Positions 1 to 8,031 of a DNA stretch of 64,000 nucleotides are shown here, one piece after another. Source of the DNA: Erythrobacter sp. YT30 (GTDB taxonomy: Bacteria; Pseudomonadota; Alphaproteobacteria; Sphingomonadales; Sphingomonadaceae). The notes under the pieces are model-generated. The model ran no database searches. It saw only the letters and a list, made by a program, of their open reading frames with translations, and was not told the origin of the DNA. The stretch covers positions 643,501-707,500 of the forward strand of contig NZ_LMAF01000002.1 of NCBI RefSeq assembly GCF_001542875.1. The letters are read 5' to 3'. A program made the position numbers and the translations under genes. The first letter of the stretch is position 1. Every line of letters starts with the position of its first letter.

Positions 1-596
1 TTGCGCGCGCGCGCCACGATACGGGGATCGGTCGTGTAGACGCCATCAACATCAGTGTAGATATCACAGCGATCCGCACCGACTGCCGCAGCAACTGCGA
101 CGGCTGATGTGTCAGATCCGCCGCGGCCAAGCGTCGTGACCCGGCCCTCTGGCGAGATGCCCTGAAACCCAGGCACTATGGCAATCTCGCCACTTTCCAT
201 GCCAGCCAGCATGCCGGGTGCATCGATCGTTTCAATGCGCGCCTTCGAATGCGCTTCGATTGTTTTCACAGGGACCTGCCAGCCGAGCCAGCTTCGCGCC
301 TTGCATCCCAATGATTGTAACGTGAGCGCGAGAAGGCCGCTCGTCACCTGCTCTCCGCTCGATACGACAACGTCGTACTCCGCTGGATCGTGAAGGGCGT
401 TTGCTTCGCGGCAAAAGCCAACAAGCCTGTCGGTTTCACCAGCCATAGCGCTCACTACCACCGCAACCTCATCTCCGCGCGATGCCTGCGCCCGCACAAT
501 GCCCGCGACGCGCCGTATGCGTTCGGTCCCGGCCATTGATGTGCCGCCGAATTTCATAACAATTCGCTGCCGTGATTTGGCTGTGCTGGCAGTCAC
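1..596 (-). CDS. lysC: Aspartate kinase (N-terminal part, runs off window)
   Basis: Catalyses ATP-dependent phosphorylation of aspartate, the first step to lysine, threonine, methionine and diaminopimelate. The visible 198 or so codons carry the amino-acid-kinase opening KFGGTSMAG, a central [12 protein letters not shown] stretch and the [15 protein letters not shown] motif followed by [13 protein letters not shown], all diagnostic of bacterial aspartokinase. The C-terminal ACT regulatory domains lie beyond base 1. Two starts are possible: GTG at 596 (used here, adding 13 residues before the conserved core) or an internal ATG at 557; related proteins usually have a few residues before IVMKFGG, which favours the upstream one. 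It is divergent from ubiG. Confidence 0.95.
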   Translation of the reverse strand, partial: MTASTAKSRQRIVMKFGGTSMAGTERIRRVAGIVRAQASRGDEVAVVVSAMAGETDRLVGFCREANALHDPAEYDVVVSSGEQVTSGLLALTLQSLGCKARSWLGWQVPVKTIEAHSKARIETIDAPGMLAGMESGEIAIVPGFQGISPEGRVTTLGRGGSDTSAVAVAAAVGADRCDIYTDVDGVYTTDPRIVARAR

Positions 597-654
597 TATC
601 GCAAAGCTCCCGAGAGTTGAGGTGGCGAGACGTTTCGCGCGCTGTTAGGGACGC

Positions 655-1398
655 ATGATGACAAAGGCAAACGTAACAAATGTAACCATCCGTCCTGAAG
701 AGGCAGCATTCTTTGCTGATCTTGCGCGCGACTGGTGGAATCCCAAGGGCAAGATGGCCAGTCTTCATCAGGTAAATCCGGTTCGGCTCGCCTTCATTCG
801 TGATGCCGTGGATGCGCACTGGGAGGATGCCTCTCGCACCGCAAACCCGCTTGCGGGCAAGACTGCGCTCGATATCGGGTGCGGTGCTGGGCTGGTATGC
901 GAGCCGCTGGCTCGACTGGGCGCTGAGGTGACGGGGGTAGATGCAGCAACAGACAATGTCGCGGCTGCAAGCGCGCATGCTGAGGCTTCGGGCCTCGATA
1001 TCCGCTATATGGCCGGAGAAGTCGCGACGCTCGATATTGGCACCTTCGATCTCGTCACATGCCTCGAGGTGGTGGAGCATGTTGCAGACAAGGAGCAATT
1101 CCTTGCCGACGTTGCAGCGCGGCTATCGCCCGATGGTCTGCTCGTCATGTCGACCCCAAATCGCACCACAGCCAGCCGAGTTCTACTTGTCGGTGCTGCA
1201 GAAGCCATCGGCTACGTGCCCAAGGGAACGCATCACTGGCGCGATTTTGTCCAGCCAGAAGAGCTAGAGGATTTGCTAAGCGGTGTTGGCCTCGAAGTGA
1301 CACGGAGGCGCGGAATAGCCTTTAGCCCATCGAAGGGTTTGCACCTGTCAGATGACGAAAAGCTCAATTACATCCTGTCAGCCCGGCACAAGCGCTAA
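655..1398 (+). CDS. ubiG: Ubiquinone biosynthesis O-methyltransferase
   Basis: SAM-dependent methyltransferase of 247 residues that performs both O-methylations of the ubiquinone ring (family knowledge). The SAM-binding motif ALDIGCGAG is at residues 71-79, followed by an acidic post-I motif TGVDAA. The segment FDLVTCLEVVEHV and the C-terminal THHWRDFVQPEEL stretch are typical of UbiG rather than generic class I methyltransferases. There are two adjacent ATG codons (655 and 658) and either could be used. It is transcribed divergently from lysC with a 58-base gap. Its stop overlaps the stop region of the convergent DCC protein by 4 bases, so no separate terminator fits between them. Confidence 0.95.
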   Translation: MMTKANVTNVTIRPEEAAFFADLARDWWNPKGKMASLHQVNPVRLAFIRDAVDAHWEDASRTANPLAGKTALDIGCGAGLVCEPLARLGAEVTGVDAATDNVAAASAHAEASGLDIRYMAGEVATLDIGTFDLVTCLEVVEHVADKEQFLADVAARLSPDGLLVMSTPNRTTASRVLLVGAAEAIGYVPKGTHHWRDFVQPEELEDLLSGVGLEVTRRRGIAFSPSKGLHLSDDEKLNYILSARHKR

Positions 1399-1850
1399 AG
1401 AATTCGGTCCGCCTGATCGGGCGATGGCATCCAGCATGTATCGCGTACGCCGAACCATGTGTACCGGTTTCGAGCGATCAGCAGATACAGGGGGTCGCGC
1501 ACAAATCGTGGTATCAGGCGAAAAACGCGGCTCAGCTTCCATGGCCAGCCCAATTGTGACCACATATGCAAAACAGCATCGGAGTTTTTCCAGATGCGCC
1601 CGCCGTCTTGCGCTGCATCGACCAGCACAAAGCTTTCGGGATCATTCGGATCGAACCCTGCCTCTCGCATGATCTGAGCGCCCACTGGGTTTTGCATTGC
1701 TGCAAGACGAAATGTGCCTTTGGTATCATTCTTCAATATGAACTGCGCGTTGGCAGAGCACAGCACGCACACCCCATCGAAAACGATGATGGCCTTGTCT
1801 CTTGGGATCGAGACCGCGCCATCGGCTGGAATTGCTGAGCTAGTCGCCAT
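1395..1850 (-). CDS. DCC family thiol-disulfide oxidoreductase (DUF393)
   Basis: Protein of 151 residues with the DCC family signature: IIVFDGVCVLC at residues 21-31, where the Asp and the CxxC pair (C28, C31) would form the redox site of a thioredoxin-like fold. A second family-like element is the DSFVLVD segment in the middle. No signal peptide is seen, so it is probably cytosolic. The start ATG lies inside the 3' end of the upstream GDPD gene (11-base overlap), suggesting translational coupling. The substrate is unknown for this family, and the operon with a phosphodiesterase and an Spx-like protein does not define one. Confidence 0.85.
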   Translation of the reverse strand: MATSSAIPADGAVSIPRDKAIIVFDGVCVLCSANAQFILKNDTKGTFRLAAMQNPVGAQIMREAGFDPNDPESFVLVDAAQDGGRIWKNSDAVLHMWSQLGWPWKLSRVFRLIPRFVRDPLYLLIARNRYTWFGVRDTCWMPSPDQADRIL

Positions 1851-2889
1851 TCGCGCCCATCATGGTGACGAACTCTTTCACATTGTCGACGAAAACACCG
1901 TCGACACCGCTTTCGATCGCGGCCTTCCATAGCTTCTCATATTGGCCGTTGGCTGCCGGGCCGCCTTCATTTTGCAGGCCTGCTGGCAGAAACCCGTTTT
2001 CCTTGCGCAACGTCCAGGGATGAACTTGCAGCCCAACAGCATGCGCATCGGCTACAAGAGAAGTCGCACTCATGTTCTCAGGGTCAATCACGTGGCCAAG
2101 CCATGGGCCAATACCATCAGCATACGTCGCGACTTCGGCAAGACCTGTTGGCGAAAGGATATCGGACCAGCGCATATCAGGCTCATCATAAGGTCCGCCC
2201 TCAGGCTTGATCAGCAGAATAAGCTTTGAATCGATCAGTTTGTCGAGCCTTTGCAACGGACCCACTTCAAACACCTGTACAAAAACCGGGTCATCCGCGC
2301 CCGCGAGATCGTGCTTTTTGAGCTCGCTGACGAGAAGATCAATCATGTCGATCCCCTCCTGCTCAAGTATCCATGTGGGATGCTTGAGTTCAGGATAAAT
2401 GCCGATGGTGCGCCCCGTTTCTGCTTCCTTTGCGCGCACCAGCTTCACGATCTCTTCGAACGTTGGCACCTGATAGAGGCCGTTATACGCCGTGTTGGCC
2501 GGACGGATGTTTCCGACCCGCTCTCGGGCCCTTAGAGTGCGCAGTTCAGCTAATGTGAAATCCTCGGCGAACCAGCCTGCGACCTGCTGGCCCTCGATGT
2601 TTTTGGTGCGGCGCAGGTATTCAAACTCTTCCCGGCTCGCGACGTCAGTGGTGCCTGAAAGCTCGTTTTCGTGGCGTGCAATTAGCACCAGATCTTTCGT
2701 CACTACCAGATCGGGCTCGACGTAATCAGCTCCTCTATCAATCGCGAGTTCGTAGGCAGCGAGAGTGTGTTCTGGCCTTTCACCGGACGCACCACGATGG
2801 GCGATAATCAGTGGATCAGATTGCGCCATGGCGACCCCCGGAATTGCGAGCGCTGCGGCAATTGCGCTCAGGAAAAGTGTGCGGACCAT
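1840..2889 (-). CDS. Periplasmic glycerophosphodiester phosphodiesterase
   Basis: Hydrolyses glycerophosphodiesters to glycerol 3-phosphate and an alcohol. The 349-residue protein starts with a clear signal peptide (basic start, hydrophobic core, AMA-Q cleavage near residue 22). GDPD catalytic and metal residues are visible: H31-R32 in IIAHRGASG, E58 and D60 in YVEPDLVVTKD, and H73 in LIARHENEL. Length and the LTGxxDV-like segment match the periplasmic GlpQ type rather than the shorter cytosolic UgpQ type. It overlaps the DCC gene downstream and the ArsC-like gene upstream (22 bases), so the three form a compact operon. No glycerol 3-phosphate transporter is nearby. Confidence 0.92.
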   Translation of the reverse strand: MVRTLFLSAIAAALAIPGVAMAQSDPLIIAHRGASGERPEHTLAAYELAIDRGADYVEPDLVVTKDLVLIARHENELSGTTDVASREEFEYLRRTKNIEGQQVAGWFAEDFTLAELRTLRARERVGNIRPANTAYNGLYQVPTFEEIVKLVRAKEAETGRTIGIYPELKHPTWILEQEGIDMIDLLVSELKKHDLAGADDPVFVQVFEVGPLQRLDKLIDSKLILLIKPEGGPYDEPDMRWSDILSPTGLAEVATYADGIGPWLGHVIDPENMSATSLVADAHAVGLQVHPWTLRKENGFLPAGLQNEGGPAANGQYEKLWKAAIESGVDGVFVDNVKEFVTMMGANGD

Positions 2890-3218
2890 TCATCTTCCTT
2901 AAAACCGACAAGAATGCCACTTGGCGTTTCGACCACTGGCCGCTTGATCATTGAAGGGTTCTGAACAAGCAATGCGGCAGCCTTGTTACTGTCTTCTGCA
3001 TCCGATCTTTGAGCATCCGACAACTTGCGAAAGGTCGTGCCGCGTTTGTTGAGAATGACGTCGACGCCCTTGTTTTTAATCCACCCGGCGATTTTGGCCT
3101 TATCGGCGCCTTCCTTCTTGTAGTCGTGGAAGGTGTAATCAAGACCCTCACGTTCAAGCCATTTGCGCGCCTTCTTCACAGTGTCGCAGTTTGGAATACC
3201 GTAGAAATGGATCGTCAT
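2868..3218 (-). CDS. Spx/ArsC-like (YffB-type) protein
   Basis: Small thioredoxin-fold protein of 116 residues in the ArsC/Spx superfamily. It opens MTIHFYGIPNCDTVKKARKW, with a single active-site-type Cys at residue 11 where classical arsenate reductases have CxxS. The RGTTFRKL and NPSMIKRPVV segments match the YffB/Spx-like branch. The Arg triad that defines true arsenate reductases is not obvious, so arsenate reduction should not be assumed; YffB-like proteins are thought to act as thiol-linked reductases. It overlaps the GDPD start and lies 8 bases after ruvC, suggesting one transcript from yebC-ruvC onward. Confidence 0.88.
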   Translation of the reverse strand: MTIHFYGIPNCDTVKKARKWLEREGLDYTFHDYKKEGADKAKIAGWIKNKGVDVILNKRGTTFRKLSDAQRSDAEDSNKAAALLVQNPSMIKRPVVETPSGILVGFKEDEWSAHFS

Positions 3219-3226
3219 GGGTTCTC

Positions 3227-3697
3227 CTATTCGCGCGATAGATGCGCATCGGCAATGGCGACGGCAAGAGCATCGGCGGCATCGTTTCCAGCAGGGCTTG
3301 CCCCGGGGAGCAGCATTTTGACCATGGCGGCGACTTGAGCCTTGTCTGCGCCGCCCGTTCCAACCACAGCCTGTTTGACTTTGCGAGCCGCGTGCTCATT
3401 CACCGAAAGCCCAGCCGCCCCGCACGCAGCGAGAACAGCGCCTCTAGCCTGGGCTAGCTTTAGGGTCGATTGGGGGTTTTTATTGGCGAACACCTCTTCA
3501 CATGCCACCCGATCAGGTTTGTGTTTGATTATGACAGCAGCAATCCCTGACTGAAGCTGCGCCAACCGCTTCGCCATCGAAGCCTTGGTGGATGTCGGCA
3601 ATTGCCCGTTCGCAATATGTGTTAGGCGCGAACCCTCGGTACGCACCACTCCCCAGCCCGTGCAGGAAAGCGAGGGATCAAGACCGAGAATTATCAC
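3227..3697 (-). CDS. ruvC: Crossover junction endodeoxyribonuclease RuvC
   Basis: Resolves Holliday junctions in recombination and repair. At 156 residues it is slightly shorter than the usual 165-175. The acidic catalytic set is present: D7 in LGLDPSLS, E67/E68 in ACEEVF, and D139/D142 in NDAADALAVA. The start is GTG at 3697, preceded on the minus strand by a purine-rich GAAAGAGG ribosome-binding site. It sits between yebC and the Spx-like gene; yebC-ruvC adjacency is common in bacteria, but ruvA and ruvB are not in this window. Confidence 0.95.
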   Translation of the reverse strand: MIILGLDPSLSCTGWGVVRTEGSRLTHIANGQLPTSTKASMAKRLAQLQSGIAAVIIKHKPDRVACEEVFANKNPQSTLKLAQARGAVLAACGAAGLSVNEHAARKVKQAVVGTGGADKAQVAAMVKMLLPGASPAGNDAADALAVAIADAHLSRE

Positions 3698-3721
3698 GGC
3701 CTCTTTCCCCGCTTGAGAGTG

Positions 3722-3817
3722 TTAGGAAAGCCCAATCGTCCAACCCAGACGCCATGCAGCTGCGAGCAGAAATGCTGTTCCCAGCAAAATCGCAAACAGC
3801 CATTCGCGCCAAGTCAT
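3722..3817 (-). CDS. Putative 31-residue single-pass membrane protein
   Basis: Very short frame between yebC and ruvC. It encodes MTWREWLFAILLGTAFLLAA followed by AWRLGWTIGLS and a stop: one hydrophobic helix with a Trp/Arg-rich N-terminus, like known bacterial small membrane proteins. It fills the 142-base gap between two co-directional genes and ends 24 bases before the ruvC start. The ribosome-binding site is weak (GAGC-like). There is no homology evidence available to me, so it may be chance; conservation in related genomes would decide. Confidence 0.4.
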   Translation of the reverse strand: MTWREWLFAILLGTAFLLAAAWRLGWTIGLS

Positions 3818-3839
3818 CGGCTAAGCTCATCGGAGCGCG

Positions 3840-4586
3840 TCAATCGTCAAGCTTCTCCATGACCGCATCCGGGATGTCGTAATTGCCCCAAACAGTCTGC
3901 ACATCGTCGTCGTCATCGAGTGCGTCGATCAGCTTTAGAAGAGTGCCCGCGCCTTTCTCGTCCATCTCAACGGTAAGATTGGGTTTCCACGCAAGCTTCA
4001 CTTCTTTTGCCTCACCCAAAGCCTTCTCAAGGCTTGAGGAAACCTCGTGCAAGTCTTCCGCGGCTGTCCAGATTTCATGACCGTCCTCGGACGATGAAAT
4101 ATCTTCGGCGCCTGCTTCCAGTGCAGCTTCGAGAACCTTTTCCTCATCGCCTGCCTCTGGCCCGTATTCGATGAACCCAAGCCGTTCGAAACCATGCGCA
4201 ACCGAACCCTCGGTGCCCAGATTGCCGCCATTCTTGCTGAATGCTGTGCGCACTGCTGTGGCAGTGCGGTTGCGGTTGTCTGTCAGCGCTTCAACGATGA
4301 TGGCGCTCCCGCCCGGGCCATACCCTTCGTAGCGAACCTCTTCATAATTCTCGTCATCGCCGCCGCTCGCCTTGTCAATTGCGCGCTGGATATTGTCCTT
4401 GGGCATTGACTGCGCCTTAGCGTTGTTCACAGCCAAGCGCAGGCGCGGGTTCATATCGGGATCGGGTGCGCCCATTTTTGCCGCGACGGTGATTTCGCGG
4501 CTCAGTTTCGAGAACAGGTTGGAGCGCTTCTTGTCCTGTGCGCCCTTGCGGTGCATGATGTTTTTAAATTTGGAATGGCCTGCCAT
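3840..4586 (-). CDS. yebC: YebC/PmpR family DNA-binding regulator
   Basis: Protein of 248 residues that opens [20 protein letters not shown], the hallmark N-terminus of the TACO1/YebC family, followed by the [14 protein letters not shown] and [15 protein letters not shown] segments. Family members act as transcriptional regulators, and some help ribosomes through proline stretches. Length and the acidic middle and C-terminal domains are normal. It is first in a minus-strand run towards ruvC and divergent from the CPBP protease gene, with 48 bases between them. Confidence 0.95.
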   Translation of the reverse strand: MAGHSKFKNIMHRKGAQDKKRSNLFSKLSREITVAAKMGAPDPDMNPRLRLAVNNAKAQSMPKDNIQRAIDKASGGDDENYEEVRYEGYGPGGSAIIVEALTDNRNRTATAVRTAFSKNGGNLGTEGSVAHGFERLGFIEYGPEAGDEEKVLEAALEAGAEDISSSEDGHEIWTAAEDLHEVSSSLEKALGEAKEVKLAWKPNLTVEMDEKGAGTLLKLIDALDDDDDVQTVWGNYDIPDAVMEKLDD

Positions 4587-4634
4587 AGGAACTCTTTTGC
4601 GTTAGGCTTGAATTGGATGGATTTCGCTTAAGCA

Positions 4635-5375
4635 ATGGCAGTGCCGCAAGCAAGCTCGGCCCTCACATTCCGCCATGTTTTTGGCCTGTATCGCGATGTG
4701 GGGCGATTTGCCCTGCGTCCTACAATGGCGGCCAAACCCATCCCCCTGGGAGAGGCATTTGTGGTCATGTTGGGCGCCTTGTTCGTGCTCGACTGCACGC
4801 TTTCTCTCGGCGTATTCTATCTGGAAACTGGCATCGCGGAAACGGGATACGAGTTTCCCAATCCGCTCCAGGAAGATTACTCTTTCCAATCCGATTTCTT
4901 TGGGATGGTGATCCTTGCCCCGATAGTTGAAGAATCGCTTTTCCGCGGTTGGCTAAGGGGAAATTTGGCCGCTTTGCGCTTTGCAGCGATTGCATGGATC
5001 GCCGTGGCGCTCGTGCTACTGGCTGAGCTTCTGGAGTGGGCAATTCTTGGCAGCGCAACCGGTGTGGCCTTGATCCTGCTGTTGATTGGCTTGTTGCAAT
5101 GGCTGGCAACTCGCAAAACCGAAACTCAGGTGCCCGATTGGTTCAAAGCGCATTACGGAAAGCTTGTATGGGGAAGCACGCTTGCCTTTGGGATGATCCA
5201 CATCACCAACTTTGAAACCTTTGGCAGCCCGGTGGATCTCATGCTGGTCGCATCGCAAACGCTAGGCGGCCTGATACTCGCGTATACACGCACGAGACTG
5301 GGCCTCGGCGCTGCAATCGGACAGCACGCAGCGTTCAACCTCATCCTTCTGACCGATGTCAGTATTTGGGGATAG
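4635..5375 (+). CDS. CPBP-family intramembrane glutamic endopeptidase
   Basis: Multi-pass membrane protein of 246 residues with the three CPBP/Abi (Rce1-like) motifs: EESLFRGWLRG around residues 99-109 (catalytic Glu pair and Arg), FGMIHITNF, and GQHAAFNLILL near the C-terminus. Several hydrophobic helices surround them. Family members cleave prenylated proteins, bacteriocin-related peptides or other membrane substrates; the target here is unknown. It is convergent with the YbjQ gene, with only 2 bases between stop codons. Confidence 0.85.
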   Translation: MAVPQASSALTFRHVFGLYRDVGRFALRPTMAAKPIPLGEAFVVMLGALFVLDCTLSLGVFYLETGIAETGYEFPNPLQEDYSFQSDFFGMVILAPIVEESLFRGWLRGNLAALRFAAIAWIAVALVLLAELLEWAILGSATGVALILLLIGLLQWLATRKTETQVPDWFKAHYGKLVWGSTLAFGMIHITNFETFGSPVDLMLVASQTLGGLILAYTRTRLGLGAAIGQHAAFNLILLTDVSIWG

Positions 5376-5377
5376 GC

Positions 5378-5722
5378 TTAGACCCGGACGGCCGTCCCGC
5401 TAGCGCTGACCATCAACATCGACCCCGTCTCGCCAACCACTTCATAGTCAAGATCGACGCCCACCACTGCGTTTGCTCCGCGCGAGGCGGCCTCGGCTTG
5501 TAGCTCTTCAATTGCCTCATCGCGGGCCTTTTTGAGAATGCGCTCGTACGAGCCAGATCGCCCACCAACGATGTCCCGAATATTGGCAAACAAGTCACGA
5601 AACAGATTTGCGCCGACGATCACTTCGCCGACTACGATGCCGTGGTAATCTTGGATGGGGCGCCCCTCGATTGAAGGGGTTGTGGTGACGATGACGCCGC
5701 GCGCGTCTTTCCATTCTGACAT
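5378..5722 (-). CDS. YbjQ/UPF0145 family protein
   Basis: Protein of 114 residues matching the YbjQ/UPF0145 family (annotated as a putative heavy-metal-binding domain). It shows the family pattern [28 protein letters not shown] near the N-terminus, and [20 protein letters not shown], then [13 protein letters not shown] at the end. These proteins assemble as pentamers in known structures; their function is not established. A good Shine-Dalgarno GGGAGGT lies 9 bases upstream of the ATG on the minus strand. It stands alone, with a 76-base gap to the GapR gene. Confidence 0.88.
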   Translation of the reverse strand: MSEWKDARGVIVTTTPSIEGRPIQDYHGIVVGEVIVGANLFRDLFANIRDIVGGRSGSYERILKKARDEAIEELQAEAASRGANAVVGVDLDYEVVGETGSMLMVSASGTAVRV

Positions 5723-5798
5723 GAGTTTAATACCTCCCTAAACTGTATTATCTACATAAGACACAAGGGCGTATTTTCAATGTCTACAGTGGCGAGAG

Positions 5799-6035
5799 TT
5801 AACCCATCCCAAGCGCTGCCTTGTAGGTTTCGAGCACCATATCCTGCTCGCTGCGTTCATCAGGCTTCATTTTGCGCAACTTGATGATCTGGCGCATGAT
5901 CTTGGTGTCGTAACCAACCGCTTTGGCTTCGGCGTAAACATCGCGAATATCATCAGCGATGCCTTTCTTCTCTTCTTCGAGGCGTTCGATACGCTCAACT
6001 AGCAGGCGCAGGCGGTCGTCCGTGGCTTCAGCCAT
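5799..6035 (-). CDS. gapR: GapR-type DUF2312 nucleoid-associated protein
   Basis: Small 78-residue protein, mostly predicted coiled coil ([20 protein letters not shown]), then [18 protein letters not shown], the conserved DUF2312 basic segment. In Caulobacter the family member GapR binds overtwisted AT-rich DNA ahead of forks and RNA polymerase. The full conserved region is intact and the length is typical. It is monocistronic or loosely grouped with the DUF1244 gene upstream on the same strand (106-base gap). Confidence 0.92.
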   Translation of the reverse strand: MAEATDDRLRLLVERIERLEEEKKGIADDIRDVYAEAKAVGYDTKIMRQIIKLRKMKPDERSEQDMVLETYKAALGMG

Positions 6036-6141
6036 TGGGGTCTATCTCCGATGAAAGGGAATCAGTTGACGGGTCGGATAATCGCCCTTCCCGAACTCTT
6101 GAAGGGGCAATTGTGAATAAGGCTGTGGTTGAAGCAAAACC

Positions 6142-6465
6142 TCAGTGCAATTCCGGGTCGTTCTTGGCGACACTTGCCTTCATTGCTTCAAGTTGCGCCT
6201 CGGTGGCGGGTTTCTGGCGTGTCGCCTTCCATTCGTCTTGCGGCATGCCATGGATCAACGCGCGCGCTTCGACTTTGTCGCCTTCGAACCCTCCATCACG
6301 GATCCAGTCGGCGAGGCAATTGCGGCAGAAACCGGCAAGCCCCATCAACTCAATGTTTTGCGCATCATGGCGATGGCGCAAGTGTTTGACCAATCGGCGG
6401 AACGCAGCCGCAGCAACCTCATCATCGAGGCTCTCGAGCGGATCGGGCGTGTTTTCATCGGTCAT
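6142..6465 (-). CDS. DUF1244 family protein
   Basis: Protein of 107 residues with the DUF1244 core: AAAFRRLVKHLRHRHDAQNI, LMGLAGFCRNCLADWI with two Cys three residues apart, and an EARALIHGMPQDEWK segment. The FCRNCL Cys pair and nearby His residues suggest a possible metal or redox site, but this is inference. Function is unknown. The C-terminal 25 residues after the core look variable. It is divergent from pyk, with 81 bases between starts. Confidence 0.88.
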   Translation of the reverse strand: MTDENTPDPLESLDDEVAAAAFRRLVKHLRHRHDAQNIELMGLAGFCRNCLADWIRDGGFEGDKVEARALIHGMPQDEWKATRQKPATEAQLEAMKASVAKNDPELH

Positions 6466-6546
6466 GATCGGGCTTTTCCTTGAGTTGAAATTTTAGTGTG
6501 CCATAGCTCCGTCAATTAGGTCACCCAAGAGAGATCGTTAAGGGTC

Positions 6547-8028
6547 ATGACGAAAAGAGATCATACAAGGATCGATCCACGCGGCCGCAAGGTCAAGATC
6601 CTGGCGACCATAGGCCCAGCCAGCCGTTCACCCGAAATGCTTCGCCGGCTCTTTAAGGCGGGCGCGGACGCTTTCCGCTTGAACATGAGCCATGGCGATC
6701 ATGAAGATCACACAGCCTCGATCAAATCCATTCGCGCGCTGGAAAAAGAGTTCGCGCGGCCCATCGCGATCCTTGCCGATTTGCAGGGGCCAAAACTGCG
6801 CGTCGGTACTTTCAAAGACGGGAAAGCGGTTATCCGGCACGGGCGACACTTCACGCTTGATCGCGATAATACGCCCGGTGATGAAACGCGCGTCTGCCTA
6901 CCTCATTCCGAATTATTCGGGATCATGGAGCGCGGCCAGCGCCTTCTGATCAACGATGGCAAAATAAGGTTGATTGTCAAAGAGGCGGATGACGACCGGA
7001 TAATCTGCTCAGCCGAAGTGGGCGGAGTTATCTCGGATCGTAAAGGCGTGAATGTCCCCGATGCCGAAGTGCCGATCCCGGCTTTGACTGAAAAGGACCG
7101 GAAAGACCTGGCCTTCGCAGTCGAGCATGGCGCCGACTGGATCGCGCTTTCGTTTGTCCAGCGCCCTGAAGATCTTGCTGAAGCGCGCAAATTGATTGCC
7201 CAGCATGGCGCCCACAGCCCCGCTCTGTGCGCGAAGATTGAAAAGCCGCAAGCGGTAAAGCGGCTCGATTCCATCATTGAGCTTTCCGATGCGATAATGG
7301 TTGCTCGCGGCGATCTGGGTGTCGAGCTTGAACCCCACGAAGTGCCTCCGCTGCAAAAGCGTATCGTCAATGCCAGCCGTAGGGCGGGCAAGCCGGTAAT
7401 TGTGGCAACGCAGATGCTTGAATCCATGATTGAGAGCCCGATACCCACTCGCGCTGAGGTATCGGACGTTGCCAACGCGGTTTATGACGGCGCTGATGCG
7501 GTGATGCTATCAGCAGAAAGCGCAGCTGGGGATTGGCCTGAAGAATCCGTCAGAATGATGGATAAGATCGCAATTCAAGTCGAACGTGAAGAGGGATACA
7601 AAGAGCGTATCCGCTTCCTCGATACACCGCCCGATGCAACCACATCCGACGCGCTGGCGCACAGCTGTATGACGATTTCCGAAACGGTGCCGATCAGCGC
7701 AATCACAATCTTCACTGCAAGCGGATCAACCGCCCGACGCGTGGCGCGCGAAAGGCCCACTACCCCTGTGCTCGTCCTCACGCCGAGTATGCGCACGGCA
7801 AGACGGGTTGCCTTGCTGTGGGGCACTCATGCGGTGGCGACAAAAGATATCGGAAGCTTTGAAGAGATGATTGCCAAAGGAAAGCGCATGGCGCTGCGTC
7901 ATCGCTTTGGCGAAGCGGGTTCCAAGCAGATCGTTCTGGCAGGTGTGCCCTTCGGGACGCCGGGTGCGACCAATCTTTTGCACGTCGTCACTCTTTCAGG
8001 TGACGAATTGAACAAGCACAAAGACTAA
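6547..8028 (+). CDS. pyk: Pyruvate kinase
   Basis: Converts phosphoenolpyruvate and ADP to pyruvate and ATP, the last glycolytic step. The 493-residue protein contains KILATIGPAS and AFRLNMSHG at the N-terminus of the TIM barrel, the signature CAKIEKPQAV with catalytic Lys and Glu, IMVARGDLGVE with metal-binding residues, and AVMLSAESAAGDWP. The C-terminal allosteric domain is complete. It stands alone on the plus strand and converges on gltX with a 3-base gap; no terminator hairpin is visible between them. Confidence 0.97.
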   Translation: MTKRDHTRIDPRGRKVKILATIGPASRSPEMLRRLFKAGADAFRLNMSHGDHEDHTASIKSIRALEKEFARPIAILADLQGPKLRVGTFKDGKAVIRHGRHFTLDRDNTPGDETRVCLPHSELFGIMERGQRLLINDGKIRLIVKEADDDRIICSAEVGGVISDRKGVNVPDAEVPIPALTEKDRKDLAFAVEHGADWIALSFVQRPEDLAEARKLIAQHGAHSPALCAKIEKPQAVKRLDSIIELSDAIMVARGDLGVELEPHEVPPLQKRIVNASRRAGKPVIVATQMLESMIESPIPTRAEVSDVANAVYDGADAVMLSAESAAGDWPEESVRMMDKIAIQVEREEGYKERIRFLDTPPDATTSDALAHSCMTISETVPISAITIFTASGSTARRVARERPTTPVLVLTPSMRTARRVALLWGTHAVATKDIGSFEEMIAKGKRMALRHRFGEAGSKQIVLAGVPFGTPGATNLLHVVTLSGDELNKHKD

Positions 8029-8031
8029 GCG

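Noticed and set aside
2868..3218. Naming the ArsC-like protein an arsenate reductase
   Set aside because: It has a single Cys and lacks an evident Arg triad and CxxS; YffB/Spx-like is safer.
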